The position numbers and the translations under genes are program-made. 64,000 bases of DNA from Flagellimonas myxillae. Its GTDB lineage: Bacteria > Bacteroidota > Bacteroidia > Flavobacteriales > Flavobacteriaceae. Shown here piece after piece: positions 49,860 through 59,503 of this stretch. The stretch lies in contig NZ_JAMFLY010000005.1 of NCBI RefSeq assembly GCF_023502235.1, forward strand, positions 124,001 through 188,000. The letters run 5' to 3'. Below the pieces are notes generated by a model. That model was not told where the DNA came from and did not search any database. It worked only from the letters and a program-made list of their open reading frames with translations. Numbering within the stretch: position 1 is the stretch's first letter; every line of letters starts with the position of its first letter.

Positions 49860-50741
49860 ATGGACATCACCGAACTTATCAGTAAAGTATTCCTGCCCTT
49901 ATCCCTAGCCATTATAATGCTGGGTATGGGAATGACCTTGGTCCCGGCCGACTTTGCAAGAATTATTAAGTATCCTAAAGCCATTCTAATTGGGCTGACC
50001 AATCAGTTTATCATCTTGCCCATCATTGGTTTTCTACTTGCCATCGCCTTTGACCTTAACCCAGTTATGGCCGTGGGATTACTCATTTTAGCCACCTGTC
50101 CTGGCGGCCCGACCAGCAATTTGATCACACAGGTGTGCAAAGGGAATATAGCTTTATCCGTTACCTTGACAGCTACGGCCAGTATCCTGAGCATTGTTAC
50201 TATTCCCTTTATTTTGTCCTATGCCATTGCGTATTTTGGAGGTGATGCCAGTGTAAAAATCGAGCTGCCCATTATGGATACGATCCTTCAAATTATGGTG
50301 ATCACTGTGATTCCCATTTCCATAGGGATGATTATTCGCCACTACAAAACCGAGTTCGCTATACGTATGGAAAAGCCCATGCGCATTGCCTCCACCGTGA
50401 TTTTTATTTTGGTTTTTTTGGCTGTTTTGGCCGCCAATGCCAATATCATTGGGAAAGCCATGAAAGAAGTGGGACTGGTTACCCTTCTCCTTAACATAAC
50501 TACCATGGGAATAGGGTATTTAACTGCCAGGTTGTTCCGATTGAACTTAAAAAATGCCATCTCTATTACCATCGAAAGCGGTATTCAAAATGGAACCTTG
50601 GCTTTTGTGATCGCCACCTCAATCCTCAATAATATAGAAATGGGCATTCCCACTGGGGCCTATGCCATCTGGATGTTTGTAACCGGCGGTTTTTTAATGT
50701 GGCAACTCGGAAAAAGACCTGATGTAGCTTCCGAGTCATAA
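49860..50741 (+). CDS. Bile acid:sodium symporter (BASS) family transporter
   Basis: A 293-residue inner-membrane protein with about nine to ten helices. LLILATCPGGPTSNLITQVCKGNIALSVTLTATASILSI is the family's conserved substrate and sodium-binding segment, and ESGIQNGTLAFVIA is the second crossover motif. Members import organic anions with Na+: bile acids in animals, and various keto acids, pantoate-type or sulfur compounds in bacteria. The substrate is unknown. It lies beside the SusCD locus but on the opposite strand. Confidence 0.9.
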   Translation: MDITELISKVFLPLSLAIIMLGMGMTLVPADFARIIKYPKAILIGLTNQFIILPIIGFLLAIAFDLNPVMAVGLLILATCPGGPTSNLITQVCKGNIALSVTLTATASILSIVTIPFILSYAIAYFGGDASVKIELPIMDTILQIMVITVIPISIGMIIRHYKTEFAIRMEKPMRIASTVIFILVFLAVLAANANIIGKAMKEVGLVTLLLNITTMGIGYLTARLFRLNLKNAISITIESGIQNGTLAFVIATSILNNIEMGIPTGAYAIWMFVTGGFLMWQLGKRPDVASES

Positions 50742-50871
50742 TCAAGTAGCTAAATAGGATATCCCTAGCGTTGGTCAAAGTGGCCATGGCAAGCAAGTTA
50801 GTTTTATGGAATTGACCGTCTTAATTGAGAAATTGCATTTAGCATACGAAGGTTGGCAACTACGGCCAAAA

Positions 50872-50906
50872 GCCATAAAAAGAAAGCCGGCCAAAAAATG
50901 GCCGGC
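50872..50906 (-). terminator. Intrinsic terminator of the SusCD operon
   Basis: GCCGGCCA (50886-50893) and TGGCCGGC (50899-50906) form an 8-bp GC-rich stem. On the minus strand a T-rich run (tttcttttta) follows, so it ends transcripts coming from the small lipoprotein gene. Confidence 0.75.
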
Positions 50907-50987
50907 AATCCAACTAACATAACTCAAACAATATACATTGCGAACTTTGTTCCATGAACATAATGTACCTGGAACAAGATCGGCCTG

Positions 50988-51326
50988 CTATTTCTGATTT
51001 AAGGTAAGAACAACTTCCTTTGCAACCTCTCCACCTACATACACAATTTGGGGAGTATTGCCTGTATCCCAAACAACGCCATCAACAGAAATGGTAGCAC
51101 CGATATAATAATTGGCCGCATCTAAACCCGTAAAGGTGAAGTCACCTTCTGCATCCGTAGTTGTTTGTTTGAGCAAGTCCGAATTCTCGGAATACAACTT
51201 TACGGTGATACCCGCTTGTATGTTGCCATTATCTCCACTTGCATTCCCGAATATAGATCCTTCATCATCTTTGGTACAAGAAACTACCAAAACCAATGCA
51301 AGGATGACATAAAATATTCTTTTCAT
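50988..51326 (-). CDS. Small lipoprotein with Cna-B/carboxypeptidase-regulatory-like domain
   Basis: A 112-residue lipoprotein (lipobox LVVSC, Cys17). After a short linker comes one beta-sandwich of the prealbumin/Cna-B type: AGITVKLYSENSDLLKQTTTDAEGDFTFTGLDAANYYIGA is the typical carboxypeptidase-regulatory-like repeat. It is the last gene behind susC and susD and probably sits on the cell surface with them. Whether it binds glycan, protein or the SusCD complex cannot be told. Confidence 0.8.
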   Translation of the reverse strand: MKRIFYVILALVLVVSCTKDDEGSIFGNASGDNGNIQAGITVKLYSENSDLLKQTTTDAEGDFTFTGLDAANYYIGATISVDGVVWDTGNTPQIVYVGGEVAKEVVLTLNQK

Positions 51327-51431
51327 TTGTTTATTTTATTTATTGACCGTGATCAGAAGCCAAAATTTCTCGTACAACATTATCTGCTCCATTCATTTTG
51401 GCTTCGTGATCTATTCGATCATGTTTAGATT

Positions 51432-53429
51432 TTATTCAAGTACATTTTTCCATTTAGTATCTCGTCCGGTAAACCAAACTGGGATATTGGGATCGTCTGT
51501 TTGGCTAATGATTGACCATGCCGCCGGATCTGTTGCCTGAATATTAGGATTGTACAAAAAGCGCTCCTTCCATTGAAATATCTCATAAGGCGACCCAGGG
51601 TTATCTCCTAGATAGTTGATCAAACGTCTAGCAGCTGTCCATGGCACTTCAAAGTTGAATAGACCGTAGTGCAACTGTAATTGATTGAAGATAGCTTGCA
51701 CCTTCTCTTGATCTGACATCGTATCGAATTGCTGGGCAGCATATTCAGCAAAAGCGGCAGCATCATACTCCTTTGAAGGCCTATCCCTTTCAATTCGGGA
51801 CGGATCCATATTGCTTGGAAATGCAGGCACTGTTTGTTGACTATAGGTGTTGTCATTATTAATGTCGTACCAATAATCACAAGACAATCTAATGGCATTT
51901 GCGTAATGTTCACGGGCCGAGCCGGCATTACCAAAGCCACGTACCGCGGCTTCCGCCAAAGAAAGCTCAGTTTCCACTGCATGTAGCGTGGGGTATCTAA
52001 TGTCGAAATTATACAAAGGCCGAACGTTGAATTCTGCAATCATGTTATTATCAGTACCAATTTGAAAATTGGTATCGCTAGAACTCGTAAGATACCCACG
52101 GAAAGCATCCAGCAAGAAGGCCTCTCGACCTAGCAAGGTACCTTCCAAATCTGCACTGAGCGCAATAGTCTGCTCGTCCCCATCTTCGGAACCAAAAGAA
52201 ACTTCGGTAACACTTACATCCGTCATTATTGGGTGGTTGATATAATAGGCCCGAATTATTTTGTTCAAATAACTATTGGGGTCGCTACCATTATCCCAGC
52301 TGGTTTCAGCACCGATATACCGCCCTAAGATATCCGAAGAGAAGACATATTTGATTCTGGGGTCCACCGTTCCGTTCTCAAGTCCTTCAGCAGCGTTATC
52401 TCCGCTAAAATAGAACAAGGTTTCTCCTTCAATTTCCACGCTTTCTTCCGTTGGAATACAAAACATGGTATCTTCCAAATAACGTTTTGGGGCACGACTT
52501 TCATCCGCTCTTTCCCTAAAAGCCCTTGTTATTCCCAATTCACGTTGCAAACGGGCGGGATCAACAATAGCAATATCCGCCAATCCAGCTACATCATTGG
52601 CCTCGTCAAAAAGCGGTTTTCCAGTCAACTCATTGATGGTTGCTGTGGTAAGGTCTGGAAGTCGTTCACTAACGGTCATGGCCCATCTTAGCCGAAGTGA
52701 GTTTATATACTTCCTCCATTGCATAATGCTACCATTAAAAATAACATCCTGATTTTGGAAAACACTCAACTCGCTAGCATCCAATTCCAAAGTGGACAAA
52801 TATTCCTCAATCTCACCCAATTCGGCGATAATAATGGGGTATACTTCCTCTTGCCCCAACCATTCTGCTCGATCCCCATCCAAGGCTCCGGCAGATCCAG
52901 TCTGAAAATAGGGCACGTTGTCATACCCATCAATTCCGCGTTGGTAGGCATATCCCTTTAAGGCATGGAGTAACCGCATAAAAAGTACATCCAACTTGGT
53001 ACGATCTGCCTCAGCAATATTATTGAACTCCTTTTGGGCCCAAAGGATACCCTTTACCCAATTACTGTTCAATTGATTAAAAACCGATCGGTTAAATCCA
53101 TTGGACCCCCAATCGTTTTCAACATCACGTAGGCTGTAAGGAACGCCAAATGCTTCTGGTGCTGTAAAATATAACTGTACGCCGGTCCCCATAACTCGGG
53201 ATCCGCTTCGCAACTGATGATATTGGGCACCATAATCGCCTCTTAAATAAAACCCCTGGGTCAACTGCGAGGTGAAGTATCCGGCGATAATACTAACGCC
53301 GGCCGCATCTGCTTGGGTTTTGGAAAACCCATCTGGATCTTGGTACAGTTCCTCAAGTTGATCATGACAACTATAGGATGTGGCCAAAACCAGAACACAT
53401 AAAGTCAATTTTGTTAATACATTTTTCAT
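51432..53429 (-). CDS. susD: SusD/RagB-family nutrient-binding lipoprotein
   Basis: A 665-residue surface lipoprotein from ATG 53429 (a TTG three codons earlier is less likely). The signal peptide ends at a lipobox SYSC. It shows the SusD plan: an N-terminal helical TPR scaffold starting EELYQDPDGFSKTQAD, and the C-terminal PTLHAVETELSLAEAAVRGFG and IFQWKERFLYNPNIQATDPAAW segments. It is somewhat longer than the average SusD (500-600). It should cap the SusC barrel and capture the substrate. The gene lies 11 bases behind susC. Confidence 0.9.
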   Translation of the reverse strand: MKNVLTKLTLCVLVLATSYSCHDQLEELYQDPDGFSKTQADAAGVSIIAGYFTSQLTQGFYLRGDYGAQYHQLRSGSRVMGTGVQLYFTAPEAFGVPYSLRDVENDWGSNGFNRSVFNQLNSNWVKGILWAQKEFNNIAEADRTKLDVLFMRLLHALKGYAYQRGIDGYDNVPYFQTGSAGALDGDRAEWLGQEEVYPIIIAELGEIEEYLSTLELDASELSVFQNQDVIFNGSIMQWRKYINSLRLRWAMTVSERLPDLTTATINELTGKPLFDEANDVAGLADIAIVDPARLQRELGITRAFRERADESRAPKRYLEDTMFCIPTEESVEIEGETLFYFSGDNAAEGLENGTVDPRIKYVFSSDILGRYIGAETSWDNGSDPNSYLNKIIRAYYINHPIMTDVSVTEVSFGSEDGDEQTIALSADLEGTLLGREAFLLDAFRGYLTSSSDTNFQIGTDNNMIAEFNVRPLYNFDIRYPTLHAVETELSLAEAAVRGFGNAGSAREHYANAIRLSCDYWYDINNDNTYSQQTVPAFPSNMDPSRIERDRPSKEYDAAAFAEYAAQQFDTMSDQEKVQAIFNQLQLHYGLFNFEVPWTAARRLINYLGDNPGSPYEIFQWKERFLYNPNIQATDPAAWSIISQTDDPNIPVWFTGRDTKWKNVLE

Positions 53430-53440
53430 AATACGCAATT

Positions 53441-56400
53441 TTATAGTTTAACTCTTAAGGATAATCCCAACGATCGCTGCAAGGGTAAGGCTGTGGTAGA
53501 AAAAGCACCAGCCGACCAACCAGTTCCATTGCTAGCTTCGGGAATAGAGTTGGGAGCCGCTTTATACAGATATGCGACATTATTGGCGAAAACAGAGATT
53601 ACTGCTTCCGACAACCCCATTTTATCTGCGATTACGGGAAGTCTATAATCCAAAGACACATTACGTAACGCTATATAATCACTTTTGAAAATTCGATCTT
53701 CCGGGAAGAAGCCATTGGAAAAGTAAGACGCCCCATAATATTCCTCGGCAGATACAACTTGGGTATTTGGTGTTCCATCGCTGCGTACACCCTCCAAAAC
53801 AACTCCGTCGTTAAAAGTTGCCCCGGTTCCTGGGTTTGTTCCCGCTACTCTGGCACCTTCATCATTTATATAATAGGCTTGACCTCCTGTAGCAGCATCC
53901 CTAAAGGGCAAACTTTCCCTCAATACCCCGGCAGCCAACATATATGTCTCCGCTTCACTAACAAATGTTGCGCCAAACGAATAATCTATATTGGCCACTA
54001 AAGTGAAGTTCTTATAGCTGAATCTATTGAACGCACCCCCGGTAACATCAGGAAGCAATTTCCCTACCTTTCTGTTACTGCTCCTGTTATATGCATAGCG
54101 TGCGCCACCATTATCAACAATACGTGCACCATTATTGGGGTCGTTGTCATCTGATGGGTTAATGTAGTTCCGGAATCCTTGTTGTTGGATGATAGTCCCG
54201 TACTCTCCCCCAACTTCAGCTACATAGTTAAGACCATTTCTCGCGAACAACAATTGGGAAGTAAGGTCATCCGTTAGACCGTTTACCTTGGTCTGGGCCG
54301 AAGCAAAGGTCATATCCAATCCCCACTGGAAATTTTTGCTTAATATTGGCTTGGTCTTCAATCCCAATTCCCATCCGGTGTTCTGTACATCTGCTGCATT
54401 TACCCTAACTGTGTTTACACCAAGTCCGGGCGGAGCAGTGATCGCCATAATTTGATCATAGGTATTTGCTCTGTATATGGAAAAGTCAATACCTATTCTT
54501 TGGTTTTCAAACAAGAAGGCTTCTAGACCTGCCTCAAACTCGCGTTTCCTTTCCGGCTTCAGGTTTTGTACAAACTGGGCATCAATCGGAGGAAGGGAAC
54601 TTGGAGGGCTTAGAATGAATCCATTCCCTGATTGCGACACGCCAAGGTTTACATTACCAAAATATAATGGCCCTGGTCTTCCTACATCTGCCCAAGAAGT
54701 CCTCAGTTTTAAAAACTTAACAAATGAGGGAAGGTTCAAGGAGTTGGAAGCGATCCAAGTGGTACTTAAACCTGGGTAAAAATAGCTGTTGTTATTCGGA
54801 GGGAGGATAGATGACCAATCCTGACGAGCTTGCGCCTCAATAAAAACCTGATCCTTCCAATCCACTTGAACTGATCCCAAAACCCCGTAAAGTACGTCAC
54901 GCCCATTATCATTAATGTAGTTGGGTTGTTGGCCGGAAGGCAAGTTGGTAAAAGAGAAAAAGTTGGGGATTACAAATCCACCAATACGCTCAGCTCCTTT
55001 AGTCTGAAAGCGATTGTCCCTATGTATGGCACCAACAAGACCGGAAATACCCCAATCATTGAAGGAAGTATCAAAATTTAGCGTTCCTTGAATATAGGAT
55101 CTTCTAATCTCACGGTTTTGGTCCCTGAACACCGAACCACTATTTGGCCCAATTAAGCTAGGGTCTTCCAGCTTACCTCTGTAAATTCTTCTTTCATCAG
55201 TATTATCTATTCCTGCAAGAACTTGTGCACTGAACACTTTGCTCAATGTCACATCCAAGGTGAGCGACTGTATACCATGAAGACGTCTAAATTCACTTTC
55301 ATTCTGGGTCCAATCCCAAAGGGATCTTACTACAGTACTTCTTCCTGTTGAGATAAAATTCCTTTGCTGATCTTCACCGCGGAAATAGTTAAAGCCATTT
55401 TCCGTAACCAAAAAGCTACGCAAAAGATCAACATCCACATCTCGGGTATACCCCCCCAAACTTGCAGTGGAACCTTGTGCATCCGCAGATCCTTCAAATG
55501 AAGGATTCAAATTATCGGTCACAAAATAGTTGCCAACATATTTTAGTGAAATAGCATCATTCAATTTATACGAAGCGTTTACACTAAAGGTATTTCGGTC
55601 GTAATCTCCACCACGTGTAATGGGCTTATAATCCATATTGGTGTATGCAAAACGCACAGATCCTTTTTCTCCCCCTGAGCTTACCGCTACATTGAGAAGT
55701 CTTTGACTACCCGTTCGGAAAAGTTGGTCAAAAACATCCTTATTTGTGGGTTGCCACGGACGTAGGGAACCATCCCACCAGCGAAGTTGTACACTGGGGT
55801 CGTATTTAGGGCCAAAACCAGGTCCAGCAACGTCCAGCGCCCTTTCACCGGCTTCATTGATATAAAACCCTTGGTCATCGTTTGCAGCGTTACTTGCGCT
55901 ACGACCTGTTCCATACTGATCTTGCAGGACTGGTGTAAATGCACTTTGTTCAATTGTGGTGGTCATGGAAGCACTAATACCAAGCCCGCGACTTCTAGAC
56001 CCAGATTTGGTGGTAATTAATATTACCCCATTGGCTCCTTCACTACCATAAAGTACAGAGGCCTTTGCCCCTTTAAGGATCTCCATGGACTCAATGTCCT
56101 CCGAATTAATATCGTTGATTCCGGTTCCATTGTCCCTTCCGGTTCTTGCATTTGCTGTGATTCCGGTGTCCTCATCATAAATGGGAATACCATCCACAAC
56201 AATTAAGGGTCTTGTGGTAGAGTTCTGGTCGAAGGATACCGCATTTCGAATATTGATTTTAAAACCACCCGTAGGTCCACTAGCAGTCCCTGCTACCTGT
56301 ACCCCTGAAGCGGTTCCATAAAGCGATTGCAAGGCATTTACAGGAGAACCACTGGCAAGTACCCGCTCGGAGCTTACCTTGGAAACCGCGTAACCCAATG

Positions 56401-57079
56401 CTTTAGCATCTTTTCGAATACCCAATGCAGTTACCACTACTTCATCCAACTGACTTGCGTCTTCTTTCATGGTCACATTGATTGTGGTCTGATCGGCAAT
56501 AGGAACTTCTACAGTGACAAAACCTATATAGGAAAACACCAAGGTGGCGGAATCACTAGAAACATTGAGGGTATAATTACCATCAAAGTCAGTAGATGTA
56601 CCGTTACCCGTTCCTTTTTCAATAACATTTACACCCGGAAGCGGTTGTCCGTCGGCATCTACCGCGGTTCCGGATACGGATCTCTGGACAACTGGATTGT
56701 TGCCATCAGTAAGTATCTGTGTGTTCCTTTTGAGCACGATCTGTTTGCCCAATATCGAATAAACGACATTGCCATCAGTAAAAATTCTATCCAAGATTGT
56801 TTTGATCTTTTCATTTTTTACTTTGATGGAAACAATTCTTCCCAGATTGACTTCCTGGGTATCTGCCAAGAACTTAAAATCGGTATTTCGTTCTATCTCA
56901 TCCAGCACCTTTTCTACCCTCACTTGTGTTAGGTCCAATGAAATTTTAGTGGTTTGAGAGTATGTACTGGCCTGAATTTGGAAAAACGAAACAATTACCA
57001 AAATTGTTGTCAGTTTCATTTTGAGGTCAATTTTCGGAATGTCCCATAACGGCACACCCGAATTAGTTGTTTTTTTCAT
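53441..57079 (-). CDS. susC: SusC/RagA TonB-linked outer membrane protein with N-terminal STN domain
   Basis: About 1,212 residues from ATG 57079 (an ATG at 57109 would add ten). The signal peptide ends at ASTYSQ. An STN domain follows (ISLDLTQVRVEKVLDEIERNTDFKF), then a carboxypeptidase-like CNA domain (SGTAVDADGQPLPGVNV), the plug with DEVVVTALGI and a 22-strand barrel ending LSLRVKL. The STN domain marks it as a transducer: substrate binding signals through the FecR protein encoded upstream to the ECF sigma factor, while TonB powers uptake. It pairs with the SusD gene 11 bases downstream. Confidence 0.93.
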   Translation of the reverse strand: MKKTTNSGVPLWDIPKIDLKMKLTTILVIVSFFQIQASTYSQTTKISLDLTQVRVEKVLDEIERNTDFKFLADTQEVNLGRIVSIKVKNEKIKTILDRIFTDGNVVYSILGKQIVLKRNTQILTDGNNPVVQRSVSGTAVDADGQPLPGVNVIEKGTGNGTSTDFDGNYTLNVSSDSATLVFSYIGFVTVEVPIADQTTINVTMKEDASQLDEVVVTALGIRKDAKALGYAVSKVSSERVLASGSPVNALQSLYGTASGVQVAGTASGPTGGFKINIRNAVSFDQNSTTRPLIVVDGIPIYDEDTGITANARTGRDNGTGINDINSEDIESMEILKGAKASVLYGSEGANGVILITTKSGSRSRGLGISASMTTTIEQSAFTPVLQDQYGTGRSASNAANDDQGFYINEAGERALDVAGPGFGPKYDPSVQLRWWDGSLRPWQPTNKDVFDQLFRTGSQRLLNVAVSSGGEKGSVRFAYTNMDYKPITRGGDYDRNTFSVNASYKLNDAISLKYVGNYFVTDNLNPSFEGSADAQGSTASLGGYTRDVDVDLLRSFLVTENGFNYFRGEDQQRNFISTGRSTVVRSLWDWTQNESEFRRLHGIQSLTLDVTLSKVFSAQVLAGIDNTDERRIYRGKLEDPSLIGPNSGSVFRDQNREIRRSYIQGTLNFDTSFNDWGISGLVGAIHRDNRFQTKGAERIGGFVIPNFFSFTNLPSGQQPNYINDNGRDVLYGVLGSVQVDWKDQVFIEAQARQDWSSILPPNNNSYFYPGLSTTWIASNSLNLPSFVKFLKLRTSWADVGRPGPLYFGNVNLGVSQSGNGFILSPPSSLPPIDAQFVQNLKPERKREFEAGLEAFLFENQRIGIDFSIYRANTYDQIMAITAPPGLGVNTVRVNAADVQNTGWELGLKTKPILSKNFQWGLDMTFASAQTKVNGLTDDLTSQLLFARNGLNYVAEVGGEYGTIIQQQGFRNYINPSDDNDPNNGARIVDNGGARYAYNRSSNRKVGKLLPDVTGGAFNRFSYKNFTLVANIDYSFGATFVSEAETYMLAAGVLRESLPFRDAATGGQAYYINDEGARVAGTNPGTGATFNDGVVLEGVRSDGTPNTQVVSAEEYYGASYFSNGFFPEDRIFKSDYIALRNVSLDYRLPVIADKMGLSEAVISVFANNVAYLYKAAPNSIPEASNGTGWSAGAFSTTALPLQRSLGLSLRVKL

Positions 57080-57130
57080 ACTTTTAATAGTGTTATTGTG
57101 GTTTAACATTAGGTTGAATCACGTTTGACT

Positions 57131-57158
57131 ATCGGGGGATGGGCCAACATCCTCCGAT
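57131..57158. repeat. 11-bp hairpin between fecR and susC
   Basis: ATCGGGGGATG (57131-57141) pairs with CATCCTCCGAT (57148-57158) around a 6-base loop, with one G-T pair on the plus strand. No T-tract follows on the minus strand. It may reduce or protect transcripts at the switch from regulator genes to the uptake genes. Confidence 0.4.
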
Positions 57159-57203
57159 TTTGTGATGTATTGGTTCGTTAGTTTTTGGTCATGCAAGTTT
57201 GTT

Positions 57204-58349
57204 TTAGTTAATAATTATGTGATTGTTTGATATTGTATAGTCAATGGCATAATTCTCTTTAAAAGCCTCCATTACTTCCTCAATAGTCTCAATATCAAAT
57301 GAAGCATTGTAGAATTTCTCATCCAAGGAGGCATTGTTATTGATTATGGAAACATTATATCTCCTTTCCAGCTTTTTTCGAATATTCTTAAAGGGACAAT
57401 TTTTGAACACAATCCGTCCGTTAATCCAGGAGGTATAGATATCCGTATCCACCTCGGTCACCGTCATTTGAGCTGTGCTCTTGTTCAAGGATGCTTTTTG
57501 ATTTGGCTTTATAACCAGGGAGCCCCTCATTTCAACAGTATTCTTTGCCGACAATTTCACCGAGCCCTCTACCAATACTGTGCTTATATCCTCATCTTCC
57601 GGGTAGGAAGACACATTGAACTTGGTTCCCAACACCTCTACTTGTATGTTGTTGGCATTGACCAAAAAAGGATGGTTTTCATCCTTGGTCACGTCGAAAT
57701 AAGCTTCACCCCATATTTCAACCTCCCGGTCCAATCCATTTATAAATTGGATGGGGTATTTGATTGTACTTCCTGCATTGAGCTTGACAGTGGTGCCATC
57801 TGACAGCACCAAATCGAATTTTTTTCCCAAAGGAACCGTCAATTCATTATATACCAATTCTTTGGAATCCGGTTTTTGCTCATAAGCTATAGTATTTCCT
57901 TTTTGGTAACCCACCACATTACCTTTGGAATCCGTTATCTTTTTTTGGTCGTTTTCCGAAATCACATCAAGATTGCCATCATCGAGCTTTAAAACGATTG
58001 CATCCGAATTGTTCTGGTTGGAAATGCTTTGCGTACCAGTTTTTTGCTCCAGAAAGAACACATAAAGCGCACCAATAATAAAGGCCACACTTGCCGCATA
58101 TTTTAGAAACTTCTTGGGCCTAATAGATCTTACCTTGTTGTCCCATCTTGATTTTTGATTGATTCCCTGGGTCAAACGGCCCAACATTTTTTCCTTAAGC
58201 TCCTGACGATCGCCCAACTCTTGGGGCCAAATGTCCGAATCCTCTTCCTGAAAACTATTGAAATAGTTGAGTAAAAATCTTTCCTCCTCTTTATCGGTGT
58301 TTCCTTTTAAGTATTTATCCAATAAGGCTAAAAAGCTCTTTTTATCCAT
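57204..58349 (-). CDS. FecR-family anti-sigma factor
   Basis: A 381-residue inner-membrane protein. The N-terminal cytoplasmic part (MDKKSFLALLDKYLKGNTDKEEERFLL) should hold the sigma factor. One membrane helix follows (FLKYAASVAFIIGALYVFFL), then the periplasmic FecR domain (VPLGKKFDLVLSDGTTVKLNAGSTIKYP, EIWGEAYFDVTKDENHPF, VEVLGTKFNVSSYPEDE) and the DUF4974 secretin/TonB-short domain at the end. It relays the signal from SusC's STN domain to the ECF sigma factor encoded just upstream. Confidence 0.92.
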   Translation of the reverse strand: MDKKSFLALLDKYLKGNTDKEEERFLLNYFNSFQEEDSDIWPQELGDRQELKEKMLGRLTQGINQKSRWDNKVRSIRPKKFLKYAASVAFIIGALYVFFLEQKTGTQSISNQNNSDAIVLKLDDGNLDVISENDQKKITDSKGNVVGYQKGNTIAYEQKPDSKELVYNELTVPLGKKFDLVLSDGTTVKLNAGSTIKYPIQFINGLDREVEIWGEAYFDVTKDENHPFLVNANNIQVEVLGTKFNVSSYPEDEDISTVLVEGSVKLSAKNTVEMRGSLVIKPNQKASLNKSTAQMTVTEVDTDIYTSWINGRIVFKNCPFKNIRKKLERRYNVSIINNNASLDEKFYNASFDIETIEEVMEAFKENYAIDYTISNNHIIIN

Positions 58350-58488
58350 ACGAAATTGTTAACCCAGATGGGCCTTTTTATATATAGTGTCAATTACGCA
58401 TGGTATCCCCTACTTTTAAATGAATTTTTTTTTATTCTATGCCAAGAAGCGGCAGTTCGACAAGAAAAATTCGATAAGTTTTAGGAGA

Positions 58489-59079
58489 TTAAAAAAGGAG
58501 CAGACTAAGAAATAGGAGAAAATTGCCGACGGTATTTCTAAGTATTTTAAGGGCCTTGGTCATGTGGTTTTCCACGGTTTTTGTGGAGATATCCAGTCTA
58601 TGGGAAATTTCTGCATGGGTCAATTGCTCATTCCTGCTGAGCTTGTATACTTCCCTGCACTTTTTGGGCAAACGTTCAACGCTGGAATTGATTCTGTCTA
58701 GCAGCTCGTTGTACAAATATTCAGATTCTGGGCAACTGTAATGTACTCTTTGATCAAGGTTTTCAAAAATTTCGCCCCTAACATTCTTCTCCCGTTTTCT
58801 AATTTGGGCAAATACCTGATATCGTACGCAGGAGAAAAAATAACTTTTAAATGTGGTCCTTATCTTTATTTTCCTTCTCCTGTTCCAAATATCCAAGAAG
58901 ACATCTTGAATAACATCTTCACAAAGCTTTTTATCCTTTAAGACATTGTATATGGCCAAAAAAGCGGAATCCCAATACCTGTCATACAGTTCGGTCAGGG
59001 CTCTTTCGTCGTTTTTTTGCAAACGATCCAAAAGGGCTTCATCGGTATGAAGAAGAGATGTCCTAACCTTTTTTGACAT
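58489..59079 (-). CDS. ECF RNA polymerase sigma-70 factor
   Basis: A 196-residue ECF sigma factor of the Bacteroidota FecI-like type. Region 2 is ERALTELYDRYWDSAFLAIYNVLKDKKLCEDVIQDVFLDIWNRR, and region 4 PKKCREVYKLSRNEQLTHAEISHRLDISTKTVENHMTKAL. It should direct transcription of the susCD operon once FecR releases it. It ends with a hydrophobic stretch (FLLFLSLLLF) found in some members. The gene order sigma-fecR-susC-susD is the standard form of this system. Confidence 0.93.
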   Translation of the reverse strand: MSKKVRTSLLHTDEALLDRLQKNDERALTELYDRYWDSAFLAIYNVLKDKKLCEDVIQDVFLDIWNRRRKIKIRTTFKSYFFSCVRYQVFAQIRKREKNVRGEIFENLDQRVHYSCPESEYLYNELLDRINSSVERLPKKCREVYKLSRNEQLTHAEISHRLDISTKTVENHMTKALKILRNTVGNFLLFLSLLLF

Positions 59080-59503
59080 TAGAAATATGGACTTTAAAAC
59101 CGGTTAAACAAAAATCCAGCAGGCCAAATAATAGAAAAAACCTAATATAGACTTTACAATTTTTTAGCATATATATGTACTTTTTTTGCATTTAACACAA
59201 ACTGTTGATTAAAAATTAAACATTTAACATTACTTAGATTACATTATCTCCAATTGGTGTGTTAAGGTTACAAAATCAAGAAACTCATTAAAAAAGGTAT
59301 CATAAAACAGCTTTTTTTTATGTATCACAATCCCGTTCCGGCGAACAAATTCCGCTCCAGAAAAACACAAGATTCCCCTAAGTTCCTAGGTAACTCCATA
59401 TTTGTTGTACCCCTTATAATTCAAGGCAAAATCAAGGGTGTTCGCAACAAATTTCTGTTGCAATACTGGCCTGCAAAACGTATTTTTATATAAACCAAAC
59501 CAA
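59080..59503. other. Intergenic region between the divergent ECF sigma and inositol-dehydrogenase-like genes
   Basis: 424 bases, very A+T-rich, without a convincing ORF. The minus strand has a TTG 23 bases before TATTATTTG, a loose match to the promoter pattern, upstream of the sigma gene. CATATTTG (59397-59404) is one mismatch from a -7 box for the plus-strand gene. CATAAAA (59301-59307) and TTTTATG (59316-59322) form a weak inverted repeat. Nothing else was recognised. Confidence 0.4.
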
